A DNA stretch of 6,415 nucleotides. It comes from CAZVXI01 sp964631295. GTDB taxonomy: Bacteria; Planctomycetota; Phycisphaerae; Phycisphaerales; SM1A02. The notes under the pieces were generated by a model that had not been told where the DNA came from, searched no databases, and saw nothing but the letters and a program-made list of their open reading frames with translations. Within the stretch, counting starts at the first letter, position 1. Each line of letters begins with the position of its first letter. The stretch is taken from contig CAZVXI010000177.1 of assembly GCA_964631295.1 (NCBI GenBank), positions 1 through 6,415 on the forward strand, read 5' to 3'. This document shows, in pieces, positions 1-5,430 of the stretch. The position numbers and the translations under genes are program-made.

Positions 1-105
1 TGGTCGCTCGTCGCGCGTGTGTGCTTCCACAACGGCACTCATGCCGGGCAACTGATCGACCTTCGACGCGCACTTGGTATGCAGCCGGTTATCGTGCCGA
101 AGTGA
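1..105 (+). CDS. C-terminal end of a DinB-like protein (partial, 5' end outside window)
   Basis: Reading frame 1 is open from the first base to a TGA at 103-105 and gives 34 residues. The tail contains FHNGTHAGQLIDLRRALG. The HxxxHxGQ pattern followed by a short LRR.LG helix is how the DinB/YfiT four-helix-bundle superfamily usually ends. Its last histidine belongs to the three-histidine metal site, and the helix after it closes the bundle. Members include thiol-dependent metalloenzymes and many uncharacterised proteins, so no substrate can be named. The gene points at the - strand membrane protein and stops 21 bp before that gene's stop. The call rests on one short motif in a fragment. The open frame with coding-like content is fairly secure; the family is moderately so. 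Confidence 0.55.
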   Translation, partial: WSLVARVCFHNGTHAGQLIDLRRALGMQPVIVPK

Positions 106-126
106 TCGTCTGGCGCTTGCCGCGCC

Positions 127-582
127 TCAGCCGAGCAGGCCGGGCGTCAGAAGCACGCCCAACAGATGCGAGCCATCCGGGGTGACGAGCGGCGGATTGA
201 TCACATCCTGGTTCAGCGCGAGCAGCGAGAGCGACCATACAACCGGGAATGCTGAGATCGCAATCATCACGCGCGATAGAAAGACACCCGACGAGTACCG
301 TGCACGTGCCACAATCTCACAGATGATGATCGTCAGCAGAATGAGGCAGAACTTGAAGACTGTCGCGCCAGCCATGCCCCAATGTTCGATCACGCCGGCG
401 GCGATGCCGTTGATCTCCTCACCTTCAAACCAGAAGATGATCATCCACGTGAGTATGACATCCATCGCTGAAAAGAACACCGTCCACACGTAGGCGTTCT
501 CGAACATCATCGGCGGAAGGCTCAACAGCCCAACGGGCTCGCGTTGCGTCTGCTCGGGTGTGAGTGTTGGTGAACTGGGCAT
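127..582 (-). CDS. Small three-helix membrane protein, DUF5658-like
   Basis: A 151-residue protein. It has a polar N-terminus of about 25 residues, then three hydrophobic segments at roughly 30-51, 74-92 and 102-124, and a short tail. Within and after helix 1 it carries N29, W33, D41 and LTW (44-46), then EEIN at 55-58. Helix 2 holds K77. This arrangement, with an early Asn, Asp-x-x-LT in the first helix, a Glu-Glu-x-Asn turn and a helix with a buried Lys, resembles the uncharacterised bacterial family DUF5658. No enzymatic residues are evident and the function is unknown. The ATG at 580-582 is preceded by AGGTG four bases upstream, a weak ribosome binding site. The long gap upstream suggests its own promoter. 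The gene converges on the DinB-like fragment. I am confident that it encodes a membrane protein, less so of the family. Confidence 0.75.
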   Translation of the reverse strand: MPSSPTLTPEQTQREPVGLLSLPPMMFENAYVWTVFFSAMDVILTWMIIFWFEGEEINGIAAGVIEHWGMAGATVFKFCLILLTIIICEIVARARYSSGVFLSRVMIAISAFPVVWSLSLLALNQDVINPPLVTPDGSHLLGVLLTPGLLG

Positions 583-624
583 GGGGCACCTGCTCGATAC
601 GTGATCAACCTCCGTCGCGCGGCC

Positions 625-652
625 AATATTCCCGACCAGTCCGGGTTGTCAG
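625..652 (-). promoter_or_regulatory. Candidate sigma70-type promoter for the membrane protein gene
   Basis: On the - strand CTGACA (647-652; five of six matches to TTGACA) is followed after 16 bp by AATATT (625-630; four of six matches to TATAAT). Transcription would begin near 618 and leave a leader of about 35 nt before the ATG at 582. The position is sensible, but such matches arise by chance and the spacer is slightly short. Confidence 0.25.
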
Positions 653-940
653 CCATCATTATTCATCGGCCCAAATCGGCCGGGAACCCACACGCCCAAC
701 CCGCGAACTCGGCAACTTGATCGACTGAGCAGATTCCGGCAACCGGTCTATCTGGGCAAAGCTCGCGCACGGCAGTGGTCCCGCCATTGGACCGACCTGC
801 ACGATTATTCGGACCTGCCCGCGCACTGGTCGCATCATTCCAGCAGATTTGCCACCATCCAATCGGCACATGTCAACAAGGCTCAAAAATCCTGCGACCG
901 AGGCGGCTGACGCTGAGTCGGGCGTATCCCGGCCGGTCAG

Positions 941-960
941 TCGCGTCGCGTCGCGTCGCG
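941..960. repeat. Pentanucleotide tandem repeat (TCGCG)x4
   Basis: Four exact tandem copies of TCGCG, followed by a degenerate fifth unit (TTGTG). It lies 14 bp past the stop of the HAD gene in non-coding DNA. Five-base units can expand or contract by slippage. No frame appears to depend on it. Confidence 0.9.
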
Positions 961-973
961 TTGTGAGAGCCAC

Positions 974-1807
974 TCACACCGTGGCCGCAGTTGCAATGCG
1001 CCGAGCCGTATCCTCGACCGCCGCAAGCATCGCGTGATGCAGGTCCGACTCGGGCTCGAACCGCGCCTGGTACAAGCCCGCCACGCGGTTGTTCTTCACG
1101 AACGACCACGCTCTGCTGCGATGCTCGGCACTCATCGGACGATACACGCCAAGCGGCGTGCCACCGTAACTCTTCAGCAGCGCAAAGCAGGGCACATCGG
1201 TGTGGCCGTCGCCAACGAAGATCATCTGGCTGAATGGGATGCGGAACGTACGCACCCGCTCATTGACCGCAAACGGATTGCCGCGCGCTGAAGGACCGAT
1301 CTGACCCTTGCTCACCTTGTACATGAAGCGAGTCTTTTCGGTGAAACTGACGATGTTCTTCGGGAAGACGATCTCCTCTCGCGCGTTGGTTGCAAACTCA
1401 CAGGCCCAGATGTCATGAAACTCATGGGCAATCGGGCACGCACGCAGTACGTCGCCCAGCCCGCTGCTGATCAGATAGAACTCGACATTGATTGCCGGAT
1501 CGATCATGTGAGCAGCACCGCGCAGCGAACCAAACAACTGCGACACACCCGGGAACAACTCGATCCGCTCACCCCAGGCTCTCATGCTGTCGCGGGTGAT
1601 GCGGCTGCCTGCCTCGCGCGACTGAGACTCTTCGAGCAGTACATGCAGATACGCCGGGATCGGATCCCAGTCTTCCGCGACAAGCGGATGCACGCGCTGC
1701 GACCAGAAATGATCAGCATCCACGCCAATCGACTCGAGAAACCCGCTCGTCGAATCGGGCGCGAGCGTGTCATCAAAGTCAAAGACGATGCCGATGCGCG
1801 TGCTCAT
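974..1807 (-). CDS. HAD-superfamily phosphatase-like hydrolase
   Basis: A 277-residue protein with all four HAD motifs. Motif I is D10-F-D12-D-T14, with D10 the expected nucleophile and D12 the acid/base. Motif II is S114/S115 in YLISSG. Motif III is probably K158 (TEKTRF). Motif IV is GDGHTD at 199-204, with D200 and D204 as Mg2+ ligands. About 100 residues between motifs I and II form a helical C1-type cap, as in the phosphoserine-phosphatase-like branch. It should be a soluble, Mg2+-dependent phosphomonoesterase; the substrate cannot be read from the sequence. The ATG at 1805-1807 must be the start because an in-frame TAG lies four codons upstream with no other start codon between. There is no Shine-Dalgarno sequence, and a TAGAAT box lies six bases before the ATG. 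It is divergent from the deacetylase gene. Confidence 0.88.
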   Translation of the reverse strand: MSTRIGIVFDFDDTLAPDSTSGFLESIGVDADHFWSQRVHPLVAEDWDPIPAYLHVLLEESQSREAGSRITRDSMRAWGERIELFPGVSQLFGSLRGAAHMIDPAINVEFYLISSGLGDVLRACPIAHEFHDIWACEFATNAREEIVFPKNIVSFTEKTRFMYKVSKGQIGPSARGNPFAVNERVRTFRIPFSQMIFVGDGHTDVPCFALLKSYGGTPLGVYRPMSAEHRSRAWSFVKNNRVAGLYQARFEPESDLHHAMLAAVEDTARRIATAATV

Positions 1808-1813
1808 CCGACG

Positions 1814-1819
1814 ATTCTA
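1814..1819 (-). promoter_or_regulatory. TAGAAT -10 box, possible leaderless start of the HAD gene
   Basis: On the - strand TAGAAT (five of six matches to TATAAT) ends six bases before the HAD ATG. Transcription usually starts 6-7 bases after a -10 box, so the mRNA would begin at or next to the start codon. The absence of a ribosome binding site fits a leaderless message. No clear -35 element lies 16-19 bp upstream, which lowers confidence. Confidence 0.35.
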
Positions 1820-1911
1820 CACTGCAGTCGACATGACCGCGCGCTCACACCGGCGAGCCTCAGGAAGGCATACTTCCATCAGCCTGCAAATCATGTGATC
1901 ACCCATCGCCA

Positions 1912-1953
1912 CGCTCGACCGAGCGCCCAATGATGTCCCGGCTCGCCGGCGAG
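1912..1953. promoter_or_regulatory. Two perfect inverted repeats in the divergent intergenic region
   Basis: CGCTCG-AC-CGAGCG (1912-1925) has 6-base arms around a 2-base centre. CTCGCCGGCGAG (1942-1953) is a perfect 12-base palindrome. Their centres are 29 bp apart, near three helical turns. They lie in the 236 bp between the divergent HAD and deacetylase genes, where operators would be expected. The two arms differ in sequence, and GC-rich palindromes are common in such DNA. A regulatory role is only a suggestion. Confidence 0.3.
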
Positions 1954-2043
1954 GCGCGCTCGCGTCCTGCCGACACCACCTTTCCGCCGGCACGTCTGCT
2001 CGGGCCGGCTGCATATCCGACTCTGACCTGAACTGAGAACAGC

Positions 2044-2730
2044 ATGGCCAACATCATTGTCGTCGGACCACATCCCGATGATCAGGAGATCGGCATGGGC
2101 GGCACGACCGCCCGACTGCACGAGCAGGGGCACCGTGTGCTGCTGCTCGACATGACCAACGGCGAGCCCACGCCGTTCGGCGATCCCGAGACGCGCGCAC
2201 AAGAAGCGGCCAAAGCAGCAGAACTGCTCGGTGTGGAACGCGAGATGATCGGCCTGCCCAACCGCACCGTCGAGCACACGATTCAGGCTCGGCATCAGGT
2301 GGCAGGCGTTATCCGCCGATGGCAGGCAGACATCATCTTCACACCCTTCTTCCAGGATGCCCACCCGGATCACATCGCAACGACGCGCATCGTCGAGGAT
2401 GCCCGCTTCGACTCCAAACTCACCAAGACTGATCTTCCCGGCGAGCCGATCTACCCCAAGTGGCTGTTCTACTACTACGCGAGCCACCTGCGATGGGTCG
2501 CCGACCCGAGTTTCCTCATCGACATCACCGGCTACACAGATGTCAAACGGGAGGCAATCGTTGCGTACGAGACACAGTTCGTGAAGCCCGAGAAGAACCG
2601 CCGCGTCGTTGAGTGGGTTCTCTCTGCAAACCACTACTTCGGCAGTCGCATCGGCGTGGAGTACGCTGAGCCGTTCTTCACCAAAGAACCCATCGGACTC
2701 ACCGGGCTCGAATCACTGACGCAGTTGTGA
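2044..2730 (+). CDS. bshB1: PIG-L/LmbE-family zinc deacetylase, BshB1-like
   Basis: A 228-residue protein of the LmbE fold, which removes an N-acetyl group from GlcNAc-linked substrates. The zinc site is visible: H10-P-D12-D13 near the N-terminus with H110 in AHPDH. H10, D13 and H110 are the expected ligands and D12 the general base. Several features match BshB1 of Bacillus, which deacetylates GlcNAc-malate in bacillithiol synthesis. These are EIGMGGT (15-21), an ETR segment followed by an Ala-rich helix (49-62), LPNR (71-74), and GVEYAEPFF near the C-terminus (204-212). Length is close to the roughly 235 residues usual there. An in-frame TGA at 2029-2031 fixes the ATG; the ribosome binding site is weak. 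No bshA or bshC lies nearby, so another GlcNAc conjugate is possible. The fold is secure and the subfamily likely. Confidence 0.85.
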   Translation: MANIIVVGPHPDDQEIGMGGTTARLHEQGHRVLLLDMTNGEPTPFGDPETRAQEAAKAAELLGVEREMIGLPNRTVEHTIQARHQVAGVIRRWQADIIFTPFFQDAHPDHIATTRIVEDARFDSKLTKTDLPGEPIYPKWLFYYYASHLRWVADPSFLIDITGYTDVKREAIVAYETQFVKPEKNRRVVEWVLSANHYFGSRIGVEYAEPFFTKEPIGLTGLESLTQL

Positions 2731-2734
2731 CGCT

Positions 2735-3343
2735 TCACTCAGGCTCGCGCTGCTGGGCGAGATGTTCATCCCAGCGGGTATTGAGCGTGTGCTGCACGCC
2801 GACAAGATCAAGCAGTTTCCCCGCCATGAAATCGACGAGGTCATCCACTGACTTGGGCAGCAGATAGAAGCCCGGCGCCAGCGGGGCGATGATCGCGCCT
2901 GCCTCGCTCAACTTGAGCATGTTCGTCAGGTCGATGTGCCCCGCAGGCGATTCGCGATACGCGAGCACGAGTGTCCGCCGTTCTTTGAGAGTCACTGATG
3001 CTGCACGCTGGAGCAGATTCTCAGAGATCCCCGCAGCAATCGCGCCCATCGTGTTGCTTGATGCCGGCACCACGACCATCCCATCGTGCAGGAACGAGCC
3101 CGAGGCAATCGTCGCGCCGACGTCATTCTCGCTGTGAATCGTCAGGCGATTGCCACGGCCATTCGTCAACTGTTCTGCATCGAGTCTTCGGATGTCGAGT
3201 TCATCGAACAGCAGCCGCCGGCCGTACTTCGTGACGACCAAATGAGTCTCCACATCAGCTTCGGTGAGCAAATCGAGCACCCGAAGCGCGTACGCAGCCC
3301 CGCTCGCTCCGCTGATTCCCACGACAATCCGCTTGGTGTGCAT
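2735..3343 (-). CDS. ubiX: Flavin prenyltransferase UbiX
   Basis: A 202-residue protein of the UbiX/Pad1 flavoprotein family. It joins a dimethylallyl group to FMN to make prenyl-FMN, the cofactor of UbiD-type decarboxylases used in quinone and aromatic acid metabolism. Recognisable segments are the FMN-binding GISGASGA (9-16), E48 at the position of the family's active-site Glu, PASSNTMG (93-100), ISENLLQRA (106-114), KERRTLVL with the following YRESP (120-133), and FYLLPKSVDDLVDF (159-172). Length is normal for the family. The ATG at 3341-3343 has AGGA seven bases upstream. The gene runs convergently into the deacetylase, with 4 bp between the two stops and no room for a separate terminator. 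It is divergent from the lipoprotein gene. No ubiD is in the window. Confidence 0.95.
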   Translation of the reverse strand: MHTKRIVVGISGASGAAYALRVLDLLTEADVETHLVVTKYGRRLLFDELDIRRLDAEQLTNGRGNRLTIHSENDVGATIASGSFLHDGMVVVPASSNTMGAIAAGISENLLQRAASVTLKERRTLVLAYRESPAGHIDLTNMLKLSEAGAIIAPLAPGFYLLPKSVDDLVDFMAGKLLDLVGVQHTLNTRWDEHLAQQREPE

Positions 3344-3426
3344 CAGAACATCCTATTCAGCCCGGCCCCTTCGCAAGCTGTGCAGAGTTCGCCGGTTGTC
3401 GGGCGTCGGACGCATGGCAACCTATC

Positions 3427-3451
3427 ATGCCTCCGGAAGGCACGGAGGCAT
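3427..3451 (+). promoter_or_regulatory. Hairpin that would mask the lipoprotein ribosome binding site
   Basis: ATGCCTCC (3427-3434) is perfectly complementary to GGAGGCAT (3444-3451), with a 9-nt loop. The right arm contains the GGAGG ribosome binding site of the lipoprotein gene, eight bases before its ATG at 3457. If the mRNA begins upstream of 3427, this stem would compete with the ribosome. Against this, TATCAT (3423-3428) resembles a -10 box and would start transcription near 3435, leaving the left arm out of the mRNA. The inverted repeat is certain; its role is not. Confidence 0.4.
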
Positions 3452-3456
3452 ATCGC

Positions 3457-4008
3457 ATGAGAAGCCGTACAAACCGCTCGTTTCTGGCCCCACTTGCCGT
3501 GTCGATGGTCTGCATCGGCGTGCTGCTGGCCGGCTGCGCACCGTGGGCAACCTACCCGCCTGTCGAACATACCGAGGGCCTCGCCCGCCCGGCCTACGAG
3601 CCTGTTCCCACGCTCATGGCCAAGGCGATCACCTTCGCCCACGATCGATACATGGCCGCAGATGAAGTCGTCATTAACCTGCCCGAAGGTGTCACGCCCA
3701 ACGTCTACAACATCGTCCTGCGGAAGATCGGTCGTGGCCGACCAATGACCGACAACGATGAAAACGCCTACACCGTGCAGGAGATTCGCACGCGCGGCCC
3801 GGAAGCGCAGGTCGACCTTGTCTACCCGCGATCGGACGGCCTCCACGAACTCGTGACGCTCTACTTCAAGAATCATCTGATCGACGGCTGGAAGATCGAA
3901 AGCACACGCCTCTGGCGCATTCGCGTCGAGCGGCCTCAGGCCAACTACCCAATGGTCGCGCCTGATGACACTGCCGTGGCGTCCGAGCCGGATGCATCGT
4001 CATCATGA
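3457..4008 (+). CDS. Secreted lipoprotein of unknown function
   Basis: A 183-residue protein from the ATG at 3457, which has GGAGG at 3444-3448, eight bases upstream. An ATG ten codons earlier (3427) lacks such a site and would place charged residues before the signal, so I prefer 3457. The N-terminus is a lipoprotein signal: R2/R4/R7, a hydrophobic stretch at about 9-24, and the lipobox LAGC with lipidated C27. The mature part of about 157 residues is soluble, with mixed alpha/beta character and a low-complexity Asp/Ser/Ala tail. The segment around 110-150 is rich in alternating hydrophobic residues ending in a DGWKIES strand, as in small beta-sheet lipoproteins. I recognise no family. It should be anchored in the envelope. 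Its stop overlaps the next start (ATGA), so it probably shares an mRNA with the epimerase. Confidence 0.85.
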   Translation: MRSRTNRSFLAPLAVSMVCIGVLLAGCAPWATYPPVEHTEGLARPAYEPVPTLMAKAITFAHDRYMAADEVVINLPEGVTPNVYNIVLRKIGRGRPMTDNDENAYTVQEIRTRGPEAQVDLVYPRSDGLHELVTLYFKNHLIDGWKIESTRLWRIRVERPQANYPMVAPDDTAVASEPDASSS

Positions 4009-4994
4009 CCACCGACGCCGACCTTGCTCGGTTCTATGCGAAGCGTCGCGTGTGTGTGACAGGCGGCGCAGGTTTCATCGGCTCGCACCTCGTGCATGCG
4101 CTTGTCGACATGAATGCAGAAGTCGTTGTCATCGACGACCTCTCCAACGGCCTGTTCAACAACATCGCGCCCTGGCATGATCGCCTGTCGTTCCTTGAAG
4201 ACTCAATCCTCGAAGCGGATGCGATGTCCGAAGCAGTCGAAGATGTGTCTGTCATCTTTCACCAGGCTGCGATGAGTTCGGTGCCACGCAGCGTGGAAGA
4301 GCCGGAACTGTTCGTTCGCGTGAACACGCTCGGGACAACGCGCGTGCTGGAATGCGCGCGGGCCGTGGCAGATGATGATGTGCGCGTCGTCTATGCCTCT
4401 TCCAGCAGCGCCTATGGAGATCAGGCAGTTTCTCCAAAACTTGAGACGCTGCCGAACGACCCGCGCTCGCCGTACGCTGCCTCGAAACTTGCCGGAGAGG
4501 CATTGATTCAGGCCTACGCACACAGCTACGGCATACGCGCTGCATCGCTCCGGTACTTCAACATCTTCGGCCCGCGGCAGCGGCCCGATTCGCCCTACGC
4601 AGCAGTCATCCCGCTCTGGGCAGATGCACTGCTCGGTGGAGAGCAACCGGTGATCTTCGGCGATGGTGAACAGACTCGCGACTTCACACACGTGCGCAAC
4701 GCCGTCCATGCCAACCTGCTTGCCGGAGCAACCGACAACATGCTGCGCGGCCAACCGATGAATATCGCATGCGGCGGTGCGATCTCACTGCTCAACCTGC
4801 TCCAACGCATGTGTGAGATCTACGAAGTTGATGCGACGCCTCAGTTTGAACCAGCACGCACCGGCGATGTGAAACATTCGCTCGCATCCATCGATCGCGC
4901 CCGTGACCTTATCGGGTATGAACCGATCGTCCCTTTGGACGAGGGCCTCGAAGGTGCTCTTGCCCACTATCGCAGCATCGTCGGCCAGAGCTGA
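4005..4994 (+). CDS. NAD-dependent sugar-nucleotide epimerase (extended SDR, UDP-GlcNAc/UDP-Glc 4-epimerase-like)
   Basis: A 329-residue extended short-chain dehydrogenase. The NAD-binding loop is GGAGFIGSH (20-28), with the acidic D44/D45 ending strand 2 as expected for NAD. The catalytic set is a Ser in SSSSAYG (132-138) with Y157 and K161 in YAASK. Substrate-side segments are HQAAMSSVPRS (86-96), NIFGPRQRPDSPYAAVIP (186-203), TRDFTH (224-229) and RTGDVKHS (285-292). These resemble the WbpP-type UDP-GlcNAc C4 epimerase group more than classical GalE. It probably supplies a UDP-hexose or UDP-N-acetylhexosamine for surface polysaccharide; the exact sugar cannot be read here. The ATG overlaps the lipoprotein's TGA by 4 bp with little ribosome binding site of its own, so translation is probably coupled. 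No glycosyltransferase lies in the window. Confidence 0.92.
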   Translation: MTTDADLARFYAKRRVCVTGGAGFIGSHLVHALVDMNAEVVVIDDLSNGLFNNIAPWHDRLSFLEDSILEADAMSEAVEDVSVIFHQAAMSSVPRSVEEPELFVRVNTLGTTRVLECARAVADDDVRVVYASSSSAYGDQAVSPKLETLPNDPRSPYAASKLAGEALIQAYAHSYGIRAASLRYFNIFGPRQRPDSPYAAVIPLWADALLGGEQPVIFGDGEQTRDFTHVRNAVHANLLAGATDNMLRGQPMNIACGGAISLLNLLQRMCEIYEVDATPQFEPARTGDVKHSLASIDRARDLIGYEPIVPLDEGLEGALAHYRSIVGQS

Positions 4995-5073
4995 TTTTGA
5001 TCGAACAGGCCTCGCGTTTGCTGTGATTGTGGCGACAATGACAGCAGGCAGGACACTGTAAGCGGGAGGCTGT

Positions 5074-5424
5074 ATGCCTGTTCGTCGGATCATCATCGCA
5101 TTGCTGGTCGGGTTCGTACTCACGGTTGGCATCTCATGGCTTGCGATGTTCCTGCCGCCCGGCAACGCGTGGTACGGACCGCCAGCCACGGACGATCTCG
5201 GCGTATGGCGTGAGGAAAGCTCACCGAAGATCCCGATCTGGCCCGGGTTCATTGCAAACATGTTGATTTTTGCGTGCATCTGGCTCGCAGTCATGTCCCG
5301 CGTGCGCGCAGTTCGTGCATGCTTCCGCAAACAGAGGAACCGCTGTGCAATGTGTGGCTACCTGTTGACAGGCCTTCCCGCAGGCGCCACCTGCCCGGAG
5401 TGCGGGAAAGACAGCGTGGCCTGA
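5074..5424 (+). CDS. Two-helix membrane protein with C-terminal zinc ribbon
   Basis: A 116-residue protein. Helix 1 lies at about 6-27 behind a basic MPVRR start, helix 2 at about 57-75, with a loop of some 30 residues between. Arg/Lys-rich residues 76-90 then lead to a four-cysteine knuckle, C91-x-x-C94-GYLLTGL and C107-PE-C110-G. The charge pattern puts both ends in the cytoplasm and the loop outside. The CxxCGYxLxGL...CPECG ribbon is widespread in Planctomycetota proteins, often at the end of membrane proteins. Its function is unknown; metal binding is inferred from the cysteines. GGGAGG at 5064-5069, four bases before the ATG, is a strong ribosome binding site. The gene follows the epimerase after 79 bp and may have its own promoter. 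It abuts ccsA tail to tail. Confidence 0.85.
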   Translation: MPVRRIIIALLVGFVLTVGISWLAMFLPPGNAWYGPPATDDLGVWREESSPKIPIWPGFIANMLIFACIWLAVMSRVRAVRACFRKQRNRCAMCGYLLTGLPAGATCPECGKDSVA

Positions 5425-5430
5425 TCAGGC
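5419..5430. repeat. Perfect 12-bp palindrome joining two stop codons
   Basis: GCCTGATCAGGC is its own reverse complement. Its centre TGA|TCA forms the stop codons of the zinc-ribbon gene (+) and ccsA (-), which abut with no base between. There is no T-run after it in either direction, so it is not a standard intrinsic terminator. Confidence 0.85.

Larger units (their letters stand above)
583..973. other. Intergenic stretch without a recognisable gene
   Basis: About 390 bp lie between the HAD gene's stop and the membrane protein's start. Both flanking genes read leftward. The longest frame here (659-973, - strand, GTG start directly after the HAD stop) gives a low-complexity, Arg/Ser/Pro-rich sequence with no hydrophobic core or motif, so I do not call it. 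No tRNA arms or recognisable riboswitch core were seen. The stretch holds the candidate promoter at 625-652, the pentamer repeat at 941-960, and a short hairpin across the HAD stop (TGTGAG 962-967 with CTCACA 973-978, 5-nt loop). That hairpin has no U-run, so it is at best a weak terminator. An isolated TTGACA on the - strand (871-876) has no good -10 box. Confidence 0.6.

Noticed and set aside
847..876. Exact TTGACA (-35) on the - strand at 871-876
   Set aside because: The best -10 at a normal spacing (GCAAAT) matches only three of six positions, and any transcript would have a leader of over 250 nt.
659..973. 104-residue frame on the - strand with a GTG start right after the HAD stop
   Set aside because: Its composition is rich in Arg, Ser, Pro and Thr with no motif, its first part is repeat-derived, and it has no ribosome binding site. 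It looks like a chance frame in GC-rich DNA.
962..978. Hairpin TGTGAG-agcca-CTCACA over the HAD stop as a terminator
   Set aside because: The stem is only six base pairs, partly inside the coding sequence, and no U-run follows on the - strand.
1415..1933. 172-residue open frame on the + strand opposite the HAD gene
   Set aside because: The - strand carries all four HAD motifs. The + frame is a shadow without recognisable features.
1891..2634. 247-residue open frame on the - strand opposite the deacetylase
   Set aside because: The + strand here has the full LmbE zinc site and BshB1-like segments. The opposite frame is Cys/Arg/His-rich with no family signature and is a shadow.
3403..3413. GCGTC-G-GACGC inverted repeat between ubiX and the lipoprotein gene as an operator
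   Set aside because: Five-base arms of GC-rich sequence are expected often by chance here, and no second copy was seen to support it.
4203..4754. 183-residue open frame on the - strand opposite the epimerase
   Set aside because: The epimerase frame has the complete SDR motif set. The antisense frame shows no domain.
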